A stretch of DNA of 10,396 bases from Candidatus Eiseniibacteriota bacterium (GTDB lineage Bacteria > JAFGKV01): contig JALOPK010000089.1 of the NCBI GenBank assembly GCA_025453925.1, forward strand, positions 1 through 10,396, written 5' to 3'. The notes below the pieces were generated by a model that worked only from the letters and a program-made list of their open reading frames with translations, was not told where the DNA came from and did not search any database. Of the stretch, positions 1-7,285 are shown piece by piece. Position 1 is the stretch's first letter. Each line of letters opens with the position of its first letter. The position numbers were made by a program, and so were the translations under genes.

Positions 1-800
1 GCTCTCCCGAGCCCGTCGTCGAGGAGATGGAGTATCTTGTGAAGCGGTTCGGAGTGAGAGAGATCCGGTTTTGGGACGACACGTTCGCAGCCGACAAGGC
101 GCGGGTGCTCCAGATGGCGGAGTTGGTGGCGAAGCGCGGCGTCAAAGTCGATGTGAGTATCGGAACTCGCGCGGACACGCTCGACCAAGAAGTGGTGGCT
201 GCCTTGAAGCAAATCGGCGTATACAACATCATCATCGGTGTCGAGAGCGGTGTGCCAAAGAACCTCGAGACACTCCAGAAGGGTCAGACGCGCGAGCAGG
301 TACGCGAAGCAGTACACCTGGTCCACAAGGCGGGAATCCGGACCTTCCTCACCTCGATCTTCGGCATCCCGGGAGAGACCTACGAGGACGGGCTCGAGAC
401 GATACGGTTCGTGCGCAGTATGAAGCCAGACGCCGCGCACTTCTTCACGCTGTGCCCCTTCCCCGGCACGGAGCTCTACCGCGACCTCCCCAAGTACGGC
501 AAGGTGGTCGAAGGCGACTATTCCTCCCTCGGCATGCACACGCTGCCGTTCGAGCCGTACACAATGACTCGAGACGAGATCGAGAAACTCCGCAGGAAGG
601 CATTCATCACGACTACCCTCTATCCCGAGTTCATCGTGAAGAGGTTGTTGAAGCTCCGATCGCTGGAGGAAGCCAAGATCTTGCTCCGAGGGGGTTCGAC
701 CGTTGCACTGATGACGATGCCTTCATTGATGCAGCGGCTTCGACACGGCAGAACGCGGGCGGTCCAGACCGGCGGGAATGCCGACTGCGGTTCCTGCTGA
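1..800 (+). CDS. B12-binding-type radical SAM protein, C-terminal part (5' end outside window)
   Basis: The reading frame is open from the first bases of the window to TGA at 798-800, so the gene starts upstream; the ATG at 27 is internal. What is visible is the second half of a radical SAM TIM-barrel plus the C-terminal tail. Landmarks are REIRFWDDTF (about 57-86), the GVESG segment (about 237-251), FGIPGETYEDGLETIRF (about 360-410) and PFPGTELY (about 457-480). The same landmarks occur in order in the complete enzyme at 5769-7190, which carries the CxxxCxxC iron-sulfur motif and a B12-binding-like N-terminus. By homology this copy should have had both, but neither is in the window. Known family role: cobalamin/SAM radical chemistry, often methylation or rearrangement of lipids and sugars; the substrate cannot be read here. 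The C-terminus ends in an unusual Cys pair (NADCGSC). The GT-C gene follows after 29 bp, suggesting co-transcription. Confidence 0.93.
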   Translation, partial: SPEPVVEEMEYLVKRFGVREIRFWDDTFAADKARVLQMAELVAKRGVKVDVSIGTRADTLDQEVVAALKQIGVYNIIIGVESGVPKNLETLQKGQTREQVREAVHLVHKAGIRTFLTSIFGIPGETYEDGLETIRFVRSMKPDAAHFFTLCPFPGTELYRDLPKYGKVVEGDYSSLGMHTLPFEPYTMTRDEIEKLRRKAFITTTLYPEFIVKRLLKLRSLEEAKILLRGGSTVALMTMPSLMQRLRHGRTRAVQTGGNADCGSC

Positions 801-829
801 CCTGGCGCCGAGTGACTGACGGCGGGGTG

Positions 830-2857
830 ATGGGCTCGGAGGACACCGAAGCGCTCGGCCCTGCTGCAGGTGGCCAGATGCCGCCGGCTATTTCCCGGGG
901 CCATGTTGGTGCTACCCTGTGGCTGAAGGCCCTATGGCCTCTCGGCGCTATCCTGGCGTACTTCGGGATCGTTATCCTCTTCTGTAACCCTCTGTACGAC
1001 ACGCCGCTCTACGACGATTGGGCCTATGCGGACAATGTACGGCGTTTTCTCGATCGCGGGGAGCTTCGATTCATCTGGACCCAGGTGCCCTTCTTCGGTC
1101 AGTTGCTTGGCGGCGCCCTTTTCGCGAAGCTCTTCGGGTTCTCCTTCGCCACGCTTCATTTGTGGGGGTTGTTCACCGGAGTTGTTGGCGCATTCTCGAT
1201 CTATGCCCTCGGCCGCGCGTACGGACGGTCAAGGAGCACCAGCCTGCTGGTGGCCCTGGCGGTGGTCAGCTCGCCTGCCTACCTCCACTTCTGCTTCACA
1301 TTCATGACCGATGTGCCCGCCACGGCGTTTTTCTTGCTGGCCCTCGTCATCTTTGCCCATGGTGAGCGCGCCGCTGCTAGCACTCCGCGTCGATCCGCCC
1401 TCTGGTACCTGCTCGCCGGCGTGTTGTTGGCCTTCTCCGTGACGGTGCGAGACTTCACGGCGTTCTTCCTGCTTCCGCTGGCGTTTGAGGTCTGGCATGA
1501 TCGGCGCAGCCACCCACGGCGCTTCGCCTTCGCGGCCGCCGTCCTCCTCTCGATCATGAGCTACGGGATCATGATAGGGTTTGTCGAGATGCCGTATCGG
1601 GCGGCGAAACTGTCGCGCAACGTCGTTGGCCATGAGTCACTGCGGTTCTCATACGTCATCATAAGCTATGTCGGGTTGCTGCTCCTTCCTGTCCTCGCCG
1701 CATTCCTACCCGATTTCTTCCGGAAGGAGCTGAAGGGCCGTCCGCGGAGAGCACTTGCCTGGTGGGGCTGCCTGATTCTCATGGTCGGGCTCGCCATCTA
1801 CCAATACTGCTGGACTGTCAAGCACGACCCCACCAGCAAAGATGAGCTCATGCCGTATCCGCCGGGCTTCATCTCAATCCACGGGCCGTACCAAGCCTGC
1901 CCGATCCCAGGGTTCCGCGCGGTCGTCATCCAGTACCCGATGCGAATCGTGCTCACAGCCCTCGGGGCCGGGGGAGGTGCGATTCTCCTCTACACGGCTC
2001 TCGTGCTCGCCCGACAGACCGTGGTGCTGGGGAGGCGAGAGCGGCGGGTACGGCGCATTGCATGGGGCTCGGGCATGCTGCTCGCGGCCGCCGGAGCGGC
2101 GGCGTGGATAGTGCCCCCGCGGCTGAGTCTCAGGCCCTGGCTGGTCGACCAGATCCGCAGTCTGGGGCACGTGCTGCTCATCATCGCCCTCGTCGCCGCA
2201 GCCCTCGTCATCCTGATGCGGCGCAGGCGCCCGGCATCCCCGCAGTACCGCGACATCGGACTTCCTCTTCTCACGGCAGGAAGCATCGCGGTGGGGGTGG
2301 CCGCCTTTGTCTACTACGCCTTCAGCGCCAAGTTCTACATCCGCTACGCTCTTGCCATTGTGCCGGGCGCCCTCTGCGCGACCCTCGCGGTTTTCAGGAG
2401 ATTGCGCCTCAATCGCGCCGTGCTCGTCGCGGTAACGATCGTCTCCACAGTGTTCAGTGTGATCGTGACTCGCGATCAAATCGAGTTCAGCGACGCCCGT
2501 TGGAGGGCGGGACGCTGGCTTCTCTCCGAGGGGGTTCTGCCTGACCAGATCGTGGGTGGCATGGAGTTCGACTACTGGTTCAACCAGTTCAGAGGCCCGC
2601 AGCCGTCGCCGCGGCACGTTCTCATAGGCGATGCCTGGCTGGAGCCTCTCTACCTCTTGACCCTTGACACCTTCCGGGATTCGTGCCGGCCAGTGCGGGG
2701 GCCCGGCAAAGGGGTGCTGTACTGGGGGTGCGAGTATCGAAAAGTCGCCGGTCCGAAGGTCCCGCTCTTCCCCTATCGTTCACTCCTCGGAGGCAGACAG
2801 CGAAGAGTCGAGATATGGCGCCGCCTGGATGCTCCCGTCCCGGGCAGAATCGGGTAA
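830..2857 (+). CDS. Polytopic GT-C (GT39/PMT-like) glycosyltransferase
   Basis: A 675-residue integral membrane protein with roughly 12-14 hydrophobic segments (first near residues 34-52) and a soluble C-terminal part of about 120 residues. GT-C enzymes use polyprenyl-phosphate-linked sugars on the outer face of the membrane. Supporting signs are the acidic motif PLYDDWAY (residues 59-66) in the first external loop just after TM1, and FMTDVPATAFF (D161) at a later loop/TM boundary, both typical of ArnT/PMT-like proteins. The frame is open far upstream, but it overlaps the radical SAM gene there and only becomes protein-like here. ATG 830 has a weak GGCGGGG upstream. ATG 878, preceded by AGGTGG at 868-873, is a good alternative and would drop 16 polar residues. 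The GT2 gene follows after 9 bp. The acceptor and sugar are unknown: it could glycosylate lipid A, a protein, or a growing glycan. Confidence 0.9.
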   Translation: MGSEDTEALGPAAGGQMPPAISRGHVGATLWLKALWPLGAILAYFGIVILFCNPLYDTPLYDDWAYADNVRRFLDRGELRFIWTQVPFFGQLLGGALFAKLFGFSFATLHLWGLFTGVVGAFSIYALGRAYGRSRSTSLLVALAVVSSPAYLHFCFTFMTDVPATAFFLLALVIFAHGERAAASTPRRSALWYLLAGVLLAFSVTVRDFTAFFLLPLAFEVWHDRRSHPRRFAFAAAVLLSIMSYGIMIGFVEMPYRAAKLSRNVVGHESLRFSYVIISYVGLLLLPVLAAFLPDFFRKELKGRPRRALAWWGCLILMVGLAIYQYCWTVKHDPTSKDELMPYPPGFISIHGPYQACPIPGFRAVVIQYPMRIVLTALGAGGGAILLYTALVLARQTVVLGRRERRVRRIAWGSGMLLAAAGAAAWIVPPRLSLRPWLVDQIRSLGHVLLIIALVAAALVILMRRRRPASPQYRDIGLPLLTAGSIAVGVAAFVYYAFSAKFYIRYALAIVPGALCATLAVFRRLRLNRAVLVAVTIVSTVFSVIVTRDQIEFSDARWRAGRWLLSEGVLPDQIVGGMEFDYWFNQFRGPQPSPRHVLIGDAWLEPLYLLTLDTFRDSCRPVRGPGKGVLYWGCEYRKVAGPKVPLFPYRSLLGGRQRRVEIWRRLDAPVPGRIG

Positions 2858-2863
2858 GGGAGG
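2856..2863 (+). promoter_or_regulatory. Ribosome binding site of the GT2 gene
   Basis: The sequence AAGGGAGG overlaps the TAA stop of the GT-C gene (2855-2857) and ends 3 bases before GTG 2867. It fixes the GTG as the start, because the next in-frame ATG (2897) would delete the first beta-strand of the glycosyltransferase fold. The arrangement implies translational coupling between the two genes. Confidence 0.7.
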
Positions 2864-2866
2864 CAC

Positions 2867-3919
2867 GTGCGCTCGTCGGTGACGGCCGTCGTCGCCATGC
2901 GGAACGCCTCGAGAACGATTGCCGCGACGCTCCATTCTTTGCTTGAAGCGCGGCCCGCGATCGAGGAGATCATCTGCGTCGACGACGCCAGTTCCGACTC
3001 ATCCGTCGAGGAAGCAACCCGGCTCATGCGGGAGCGCGGCGCAGCCGTCAGGATTATCCCGTTTGCGTCTCGGCGTGGGCCGGCTGTTGCGCGCAACCGT
3101 GGAGCCGAGGCCGCGCATACTCCTCTGGTGCTTTTCGTAGACAGTGATGTCACGCTTCTGCCGGACACCTTTGCCGTCCTTGCTGAACGGTACGCCGCCC
3201 AAGGGCGCGGCGCCGTAGTCTCCCTCTACTGCGAGAGGAACGCAGCGGGCGGGATACTCTCCGACTTCACGACGTTCTACTCGGCGTTCACTTATCATTC
3301 CGGGCGGGTCGATTCATCCTCTCATCTCAGCAGTCAATGCGTCTTGGTCAACCGCGATGAGTTCCTTCAGGCGGGAGGATTCGATGAACGTTTCCGTCTG
3401 CCCACGGTGGAAGACATCGAGCTAGGGTTGCGGCTTCGCGACCAAGGCATTCCGGTGACGAGAGCCCCTGCCGCCCGGGTAGTCCACAACAGCCGTTACT
3501 CGATCGCGAAGTTCATCCGCAACTACATGCGAAAGGGGTTTGACTTCGGTTGGGTCATGCGGCAGAGGCGCGGCGCCGGGCTGGGGGGCATGGGATACGG
3601 AAGCCTCAATGATATCGCCAGCATCTTGCTGCTGGGCGCGTTGGGGGTTGCGCTGACGCTCCCGGGGAGGCTGCCCGACGGGACATGGATGGTCGCGCTT
3701 ATCGTGCTTCTGTCGTGCTGGTACCGATTCATCCGCACGGCGGCCCGCATGGGGTGGTGCCGGGCCCCGCTCTTCATCGCCTTGCGGGCGAGCGTTCTCA
3801 CGCTCTCCTCAGGCGCGGCCTGTGCCGGGTTTCTCCGAGGGTCCGAGAGCCCCGGGCCCTGGCACGCGTATCGACCCCAGGTTGGGAGCGGCTCCGGTCA
3901 GGAGAGCCCCGCCCCCTAG
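2867..3919 (+). CDS. Family 2 glycosyltransferase (GT-A fold) with C-terminal membrane segments
   Basis: A 350-residue protein starting at GTG behind a good ribosome binding site. The N-terminal GT-A domain (about residues 3-225) shows the nucleotide-binding CVDDASSD (D39, D40), the metal-binding DSD (residues 92-94) within LFVDSDVTLLPD, a GGFDERF acceptor-loop motif, and TVEDIELGLRLRDQG with the catalytic-base-type Glu-Asp at 182-183. A VVHNSRYS segment follows. The QxxRW signature of processive synthases is not visible. About residues 245-325 contain two or three hydrophobic stretches, so the enzyme is probably anchored with its catalytic domain in the cytoplasm. The tail is rich in Pro, Ser and Gly. 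It may transfer a sugar from a nucleotide donor to a polyprenyl phosphate or lipid-linked glycan, feeding the GT-C enzyme encoded just upstream (inference from adjacency). Donor and acceptor are not predictable. Confidence 0.93.
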   Translation: MRSSVTAVVAMRNASRTIAATLHSLLEARPAIEEIICVDDASSDSSVEEATRLMRERGAAVRIIPFASRRGPAVARNRGAEAAHTPLVLFVDSDVTLLPDTFAVLAERYAAQGRGAVVSLYCERNAAGGILSDFTTFYSAFTYHSGRVDSSSHLSSQCVLVNRDEFLQAGGFDERFRLPTVEDIELGLRLRDQGIPVTRAPAARVVHNSRYSIAKFIRNYMRKGFDFGWVMRQRRGAGLGGMGYGSLNDIASILLLGALGVALTLPGRLPDGTWMVALIVLLSCWYRFIRTAARMGWCRAPLFIALRASVLTLSSGAACAGFLRGSESPGPWHAYRPQVGSGSGQESPAP

Positions 3920-3972
3920 TCGCACCAGCTCGCCCCGGTGGAGCGGCTCGTGGCACGGCCCTGCCGGATGCG

Positions 3973-4003
3973 GGATCAGCCGCGATCCATGCAGCACCGC
4001 GGC
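3973..4003. other. Overlapping inverted repeats in the convergent gap
   Basis: The 137-bp gap between the convergent GT2 and FAD-oxidoreductase genes (3920-4056) holds two mutually exclusive perfect stems: GGATC (3973-3977) with GATCC (3984-3988), loop 6, and GCCGCG (3979-3984) with CGCGGC (3998-4003), loop 13. Neither is followed by a T-run on either strand, so they are at best weak, bidirectional transcription-end structures. Nothing else is recognisable in this gap. Confidence 0.3.
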
Positions 4004-4056
4004 CGTATTGCTCGATCTCGGATGGCCCGGCGAGCAGCCCTCCGTGTCGCTTGGGG

Positions 4057-5451
4057 TCATCGGGGGCCGCGACAGCCTTGCCCGCCGAAGAATTCTGTTG
4101 TCTCAAGACGAGTGAGGAGGCTCCGGGCGAGGCCGATGCACCCCGCGATGGTGCGGTCATCCGGCAACAGCATCGTATGATCGAGCGCCCAGAGGCCCTT
4201 CACCCCCGTGTCGAATCCTGGGGTGGATGAAGTGAATCCCACGGGGCAGACCGGTTGTGCGTATTGTTCAGCGAAGAGAGCCTTCCCTGTGATCCATTCT
4301 GGCCGGAAGCGGCTGTTCAGGCGAGCGAAGTGGGGCAGCGCCGCACGAACAATCCCATCGAGATCAAGGGTCGCCAGTTCAGCATCATCCAGGACGCGGT
4401 AATGCGGCAGGTACACCACCGACCTACCCATCGGGTGGTAGTCGGGCGCCAGTGCCGTGAACTCAACGAGGCCGGTCTGCGGGGTGTCTGGGTCCACGAT
4501 GTTGGTCCAGAACCGGCCCGTGAGCGGATGCAGCAGCTCCAACACCACACACACCAGCCCGATGCTTTCCAGGCGTTGCAGCCGTGAGACGTAGTCTCGC
4601 GGAACAGGCCCGTGCAGCAATGAGGGTAGTCTGATGAGGGTGCCTGCGTAGATCACGCGAGACGCGGGGATCTTCTCTCCGCCCGCCACGATGCCCTCCA
4701 CAGCTCCTTCCGGATCGACGTCAACCCGTTCAACGCCTAGGCCGCACCGGATGGTGACACCGGAGGAACTGAGGCGGCGCACCAGCTCGTCAAGGAACAC
4801 CCCGGTCCCTCCGCGGACATACCCGAGCCAATCGTAGAGCAGGAAGCGCCTCGACTGAGCGTTTCTCCTGATCCGCGCCCAGATCCATGCAGCGCAGACG
4901 CGGTCAGAATGAGGACCGAACTTCCGCCGAATCAACTCGGCCCAGAACGCTTCGTAGCCTCTCCGGCCAAGCCACCCATGGAGCCACTGCCGTGCCGTGA
5001 TGTGTTCGAGGTGTCTCCAGTCCCTCATCGCTCGTACGGCAGCGACCAATGCCGCATAGCGAACCTTGCTCAGTAGGTCAACGCCGGGGTAGCGGAGGAG
5101 GTCCACGCCACCGGAGAACCGGATCAGGCGCCCCCGATCGAAGAAGGCCATGTCCGATCGTCGCCACCGCAGCCGGTCGCTCAGGTTGAGGTCACTGAGG
5201 AACGCCACATACTCCCGGTCCGGGGCGCAAAGGAAGTGGTAGAAACGGTCAAGCCTGACCCCGTTCATGGAGAAGGTCCCCGCCATGCCGCCCGGGGTCT
5301 GCTGGGCCTCGTACACGGCAATCTCCCCTCCGGGAATGCCCCGCTGCACCAGTCCGTGGGCGATGGTCAGGCCCGTGACTCCTGCTCCAATGATGGCGAT
5401 GGAGGGAGGATTCCCTCCTCCTCCCGTCAGACCAACGGTGCCGTCGACCAC
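4057..5451 (-). CDS. FAD-dependent amine-oxidase-fold oxidoreductase (protoporphyrinogen oxidase/UGM-like superfamily)
   Basis: A protein of about 464 residues with an N-terminal Rossmann FAD site: IAIIGAGVTGL (GxGxxG at residues 22-27), the acidic residue ending strand beta2 (E48 in VYEAQQTPGG), and the GGMAGTF loop that follows. DRFYHFL, shortly after, resembles the Tyr-His segment of polysaccharide-cluster FAD oxidoreductases. Near the C-terminus GLWALDHTMLLPDDRTIAG resembles the usual PEDRG-type second FAD contact, though divergent. There is no signal peptide or membrane helix, so it is cytoplasmic. The longest frame begins at GTG 5511 directly after a stop and without a ribosome binding site. 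I prefer GTG 5451 because AAAGG/AGGAG precedes it. The gene stands alone on this strand, convergent with the glycosyltransferase operon and divergent from the second radical SAM gene. Family relatives oxidise or isomerise lipids, carotenoids or nucleotide sugars; the substrate here is unknown. Hopanoid HpnE-like function is possible but not shown. Confidence 0.9.
   Translation of the reverse strand: MVDGTVGLTGGGGNPPSIAIIGAGVTGLTIAHGLVQRGIPGGEIAVYEAQQTPGGMAGTFSMNGVRLDRFYHFLCAPDREYVAFLSDLNLSDRLRWRRSDMAFFDRGRLIRFSGGVDLLRYPGVDLLSKVRYAALVAAVRAMRDWRHLEHITARQWLHGWLGRRGYEAFWAELIRRKFGPHSDRVCAAWIWARIRRNAQSRRFLLYDWLGYVRGGTGVFLDELVRRLSSSGVTIRCGLGVERVDVDPEGAVEGIVAGGEKIPASRVIYAGTLIRLPSLLHGPVPRDYVSRLQRLESIGLVCVVLELLHPLTGRFWTNIVDPDTPQTGLVEFTALAPDYHPMGRSVVYLPHYRVLDDAELATLDLDGIVRAALPHFARLNSRFRPEWITGKALFAEQYAQPVCPVGFTSSTPGFDTGVKGLWALDHTMLLPDDRTIAGCIGLARSLLTRLETTEFFGGQGCRGPR
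5401..5418 (-). other. Hairpin and SD-like purine tract at the 5' end of the FAD oxidoreductase gene
   Basis: On the plus strand GGAGGGA (5401-5407) and TCCCTCC (5412-5418) form a perfect 7-bp stem with a 4-base loop. In the minus-strand mRNA this falls around codons 11-17, within a Gly-rich stretch just before the FAD-binding strand, and includes a strong Shine-Dalgarno-like GGAGGAGGAGGG with no ATG, GTG or TTG at a useful distance. It may influence translation of the gene or simply be a by-product of GGA/CCC codons. Confidence 0.35.
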
Positions 5452-5519
5452 CTGCTCCTGCCTTTCCTTGCCTGGCGAGTCACGCCTTGCCGGGGAGATA
5501 CCCGCGAGCACTGTACTTC

Positions 5520-5532
5520 ACGACTGAGTCGT
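5520..5532. promoter_or_regulatory. Perfect 13-bp palindrome, candidate operator
   Basis: ACGACTGAGTCGT is an exact palindrome around a central G (6-bp arms). It lies in the divergent intergenic region, 69 bp upstream of the preferred FAD-oxidoreductase start and about 240 bp upstream of the radical SAM start. The size fits a dimeric repressor or activator half-site pair. No clear sigma70-type promoter could be placed nearby, so the regulatory role is inference only. Confidence 0.35.
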
Positions 5533-5647
5533 CGGCTGCCACGCGGTGCCAACAAGAACCTGACCGGCGACCAACGTTCAAGTGGGCCCCGGCGAGCAGT
5601 GTGAGCATAGGGTGCCGCCATCTCTCGTCAAGGAGTCGAGGGGCAAT

Positions 5648-5683
5648 ACCTGTGGACACGGGAGCACAGGTCTGGCCACAGGT
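5648..5683 (+). promoter_or_regulatory. Nested inverted repeats upstream of the radical SAM gene
   Basis: One left arm, ACCTGTGG (5648-5655), can pair with two different right arms: CACAGGT (5665-5671; 7 bp, loop 10) or CCACAGGT (5676-5683; 8 bp, loop 20). The unit ends about 85 bp before the radical SAM start at 5769, inside what would be its 5' leader. It could be an operator with three half-sites or a small alternative-hairpin leader. No T-run, riboswitch consensus or leader peptide was recognised. The rest of 5452-5768 shows no gene. Confidence 0.35.
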
Positions 5684-5755
5684 GCGGCGAGACCCGCTCC
5701 CGCGTAACATGCACGGCCCGATCATCAACCCCCCCGCCCGGCCGCCAGTGGATGC

Positions 5756-5763
5756 AGAGGGAG
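5756..5763 (+). promoter_or_regulatory. Ribosome binding site of the complete radical SAM gene
   Basis: AGAGGGAG lies 5 bases before ATG 5769. It decides between that ATG and the longer open frame reaching back to 5487, whose translation before 5769 shows no family similarity. Confidence 0.75.
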
Positions 5764-5768
5764 CTCTC

Positions 5769-7190
5769 ATGAAATGCTTGCTCGTCACTCCCTCCTGGAA
5801 GCATGAAGACATCCGTTCGGCCTCCACGCGCGCCGTGTCGGGTGTCTGGCCGATGCCGGGCGTGCTGGCCGTAGGCGCGGCACTCCGCCGCGCAGGACAC
5901 GACGTACGGATCCTCGACGGCCACTTCCACGCGCCCGAGCAGCAGCAGCGGGAGATCGCGGCATGGAAGCCGGATCTCCTGGGCGTGTACAGCGTCACGC
6001 TCATGTGGCATAGGGCCGAAGAGCTGTTCCGCCAGGCGAAGCGTGCGCATCCTGAAGTCTTCACCGTGGCCGGAGGTCCTGCCCCTACCGGCTTCATGTC
6101 GCGCTGCCTCGACGAGCCCGCGCTGGATGCGGTGGTATACGGAGAAGGCGACCTCACGGCTGTCGAGCTGGCAGAACGGGTGGCGTCCGGGACGAGCCTT
6201 ACTGGCGTGCATGGCTGCATCTGGCGTGATGGCGATCGCGTGATCGAGAACCCTCCGCGGGCACCCATCACCGACCTCGACGATCTTCCCTTTCCGGCCC
6301 ACGATCTCGTGGCCCACTACCCCTACCGGCCCTCCTACGGGCAAGTATTACGGCTTCCTGCTCTGCAGATCGTGAGTTCGCGCGGCTGCGGCAACGGCTG
6401 CATCTTCTGCTTCCAGACCATGACCACACGGACCCGTTTTCGGTCCCCCATGAATGTGGTGGATGAGATTGAGCTCTACATGACGCGGTACGGTGCCCGG
6501 GAGATCAAGTTCTGGGATGAGCAGTTCATGCTCGATCGCGGGCGCGTACTGGGCATCTGTGAGGAAATCCTGCGGCGCGACCTCAAAATCGTCTTCTGGT
6601 GCGCGGGCCGCGTGGATACGGTGGACGATGAGCTGCTGCGTATGATGAGACGCGCGGGGTGCTGGTGCATCAGCTACGGGCTGGAAAGCGGTGTTGAGAA
6701 GAACCTCAAGACCCTGCGCAAGAATGCCTCGGTGGAGCAAGGCCGCGAGGCCGTGCTCCGAACCCACCAGGCAGGCATCGAGAGCATGGGCAACTACGTG
6801 TTCGGGATCCCCGGCGAGACCTACGAGGAGGGGCTGGAGACCATCAGGTTCGCATGCAGCATGAACCACTTCTATGTTGAGTTCTTCCCGCTGACGCCCT
6901 TCCCCGGCACGGAGCTGTACGACAACGTGGCGCGGTACGGGAGAATCAACGCACCCCAGGAGCGTCTCGGCATGCTCTTCAAGGCGGCGCCCTTCGTCCC
7001 ACACACCATGAGAGGCGAACAGATAGTCGACCTAGCAGAACGGGGGTACGCTCGCTACTATGCCCGCCCCTCCTTCGTCCTGCGCAGGATCGCGCGGATC
7101 CGGCGCTGGTACGACGTGCAGGTCATGTTCTACGGGGCCCTGTCGATTGCCACCATGGCGTTCTCCCGGCTCCGCCGGGCCGGCAGATAA
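5769..7190 (+). CDS. Cobalamin-binding-domain radical SAM enzyme
   Basis: A complete 473-residue enzyme. Residues 1 to about 140 form a B12-binding-like Rossmann domain: MKCLLVTPSW, then MPGVLAVGAALRRAGHDV, LLGVYSVT and the VAGGPAP turn followed by VVYGEGD, all typical of class B radical SAM methylase-type proteins. The radical SAM core follows, with C207, C211 and C214 in RGCGNGCIFCF (CxxxCxxC), which bind the 4Fe-4S cluster that cleaves SAM. Further core landmarks are REIKFWDEQF, YGLESG, FGIPGETYEEGLETIRF and PFPGTELY. The length matches the family. The C-terminus includes a basic and then mildly hydrophobic segment, shared with the paralogue at 1-800. The start is set by the ribosome binding site at 5756-5763. 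It is transcribed alone, divergent from the FAD oxidoreductase. The architecture resembles hopanoid HpnJ and many enzymes of lipid or natural-product loci, but the reaction cannot be assigned. Confidence 0.94.
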   Translation: MKCLLVTPSWKHEDIRSASTRAVSGVWPMPGVLAVGAALRRAGHDVRILDGHFHAPEQQQREIAAWKPDLLGVYSVTLMWHRAEELFRQAKRAHPEVFTVAGGPAPTGFMSRCLDEPALDAVVYGEGDLTAVELAERVASGTSLTGVHGCIWRDGDRVIENPPRAPITDLDDLPFPAHDLVAHYPYRPSYGQVLRLPALQIVSSRGCGNGCIFCFQTMTTRTRFRSPMNVVDEIELYMTRYGAREIKFWDEQFMLDRGRVLGICEEILRRDLKIVFWCAGRVDTVDDELLRMMRRAGCWCISYGLESGVEKNLKTLRKNASVEQGREAVLRTHQAGIESMGNYVFGIPGETYEEGLETIRFACSMNHFYVEFFPLTPFPGTELYDNVARYGRINAPQERLGMLFKAAPFVPHTMRGEQIVDLAERGYARYYARPSFVLRRIARIRRWYDVQVMFYGALSIATMAFSRLRRAGR

Positions 7191-7215
7191 CGCCCTTCGC
7201 TCCCTGGCCTTCCGC

Positions 7216-7270
7216 CGTTCACCGTCGGGTGAATGTTCACGAAGGATCGGCACTTTCCGTCGATGTGAAC
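7216..7270. terminator. Weak bidirectional terminator-like hairpins between convergent genes
   Basis: The 95-bp gap between the radical SAM gene and the deacetylase gene holds TTCACC-GTCG-GGTGAA (7218-7233), a perfect 6-bp stem with a tetraloop, extendable by a G-T and a C-G pair to 7216-7235. A second pair, GTTCAC (7235-7240) and GTGAAC (7265-7270), spans a 24-base loop. There is no T-run on either side, so intrinsic termination is uncertain. Confidence 0.4.
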
Positions 7271-7285
7271 GACGCGAAGACGTGG

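Noticed and set aside
71-829. Open frame continuing upstream of the GT-C gene for 253 codons
   Set aside because: It overlaps the radical SAM gene in another frame and translates to Arg/His/Pro-rich, low-hydrophobicity sequence with no domain signs; it is a GC-rich shadow.
1874-2617. 247-codon minus-strand open frame opposite the GT-C gene
   Set aside because: The product is highly charged, His/Arg/Glu-rich shadow of transmembrane coding sequence on the other strand; no domain is recognised.
5530-5560. Sigma54-like TGGCAC...GGCA upstream of the FAD oxidoreductase gene (minus strand)
   Set aside because: The distance between the GG and GC elements is one base short of the required spacing and the -12 element is poor, so it is not a credible sigma54 promoter.
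5487-5768. N-terminal extension of the complete radical SAM enzyme
   Set aside because: The extension has no family similarity, crosses the divergent control region and is Arg/Pro-rich. The ATG at 5769 has a strong ribosome site and begins the B12-domain strand directly.
4057-5769. Hopanoid cluster (HpnE/HpnJ-like pair of FAD and radical SAM enzymes)
   Set aside because: The general architectures resemble HpnE and HpnJ, but no squalene/hopene cyclase or other hpn gene is visible and the family-specific motifs cannot be confirmed by eye.
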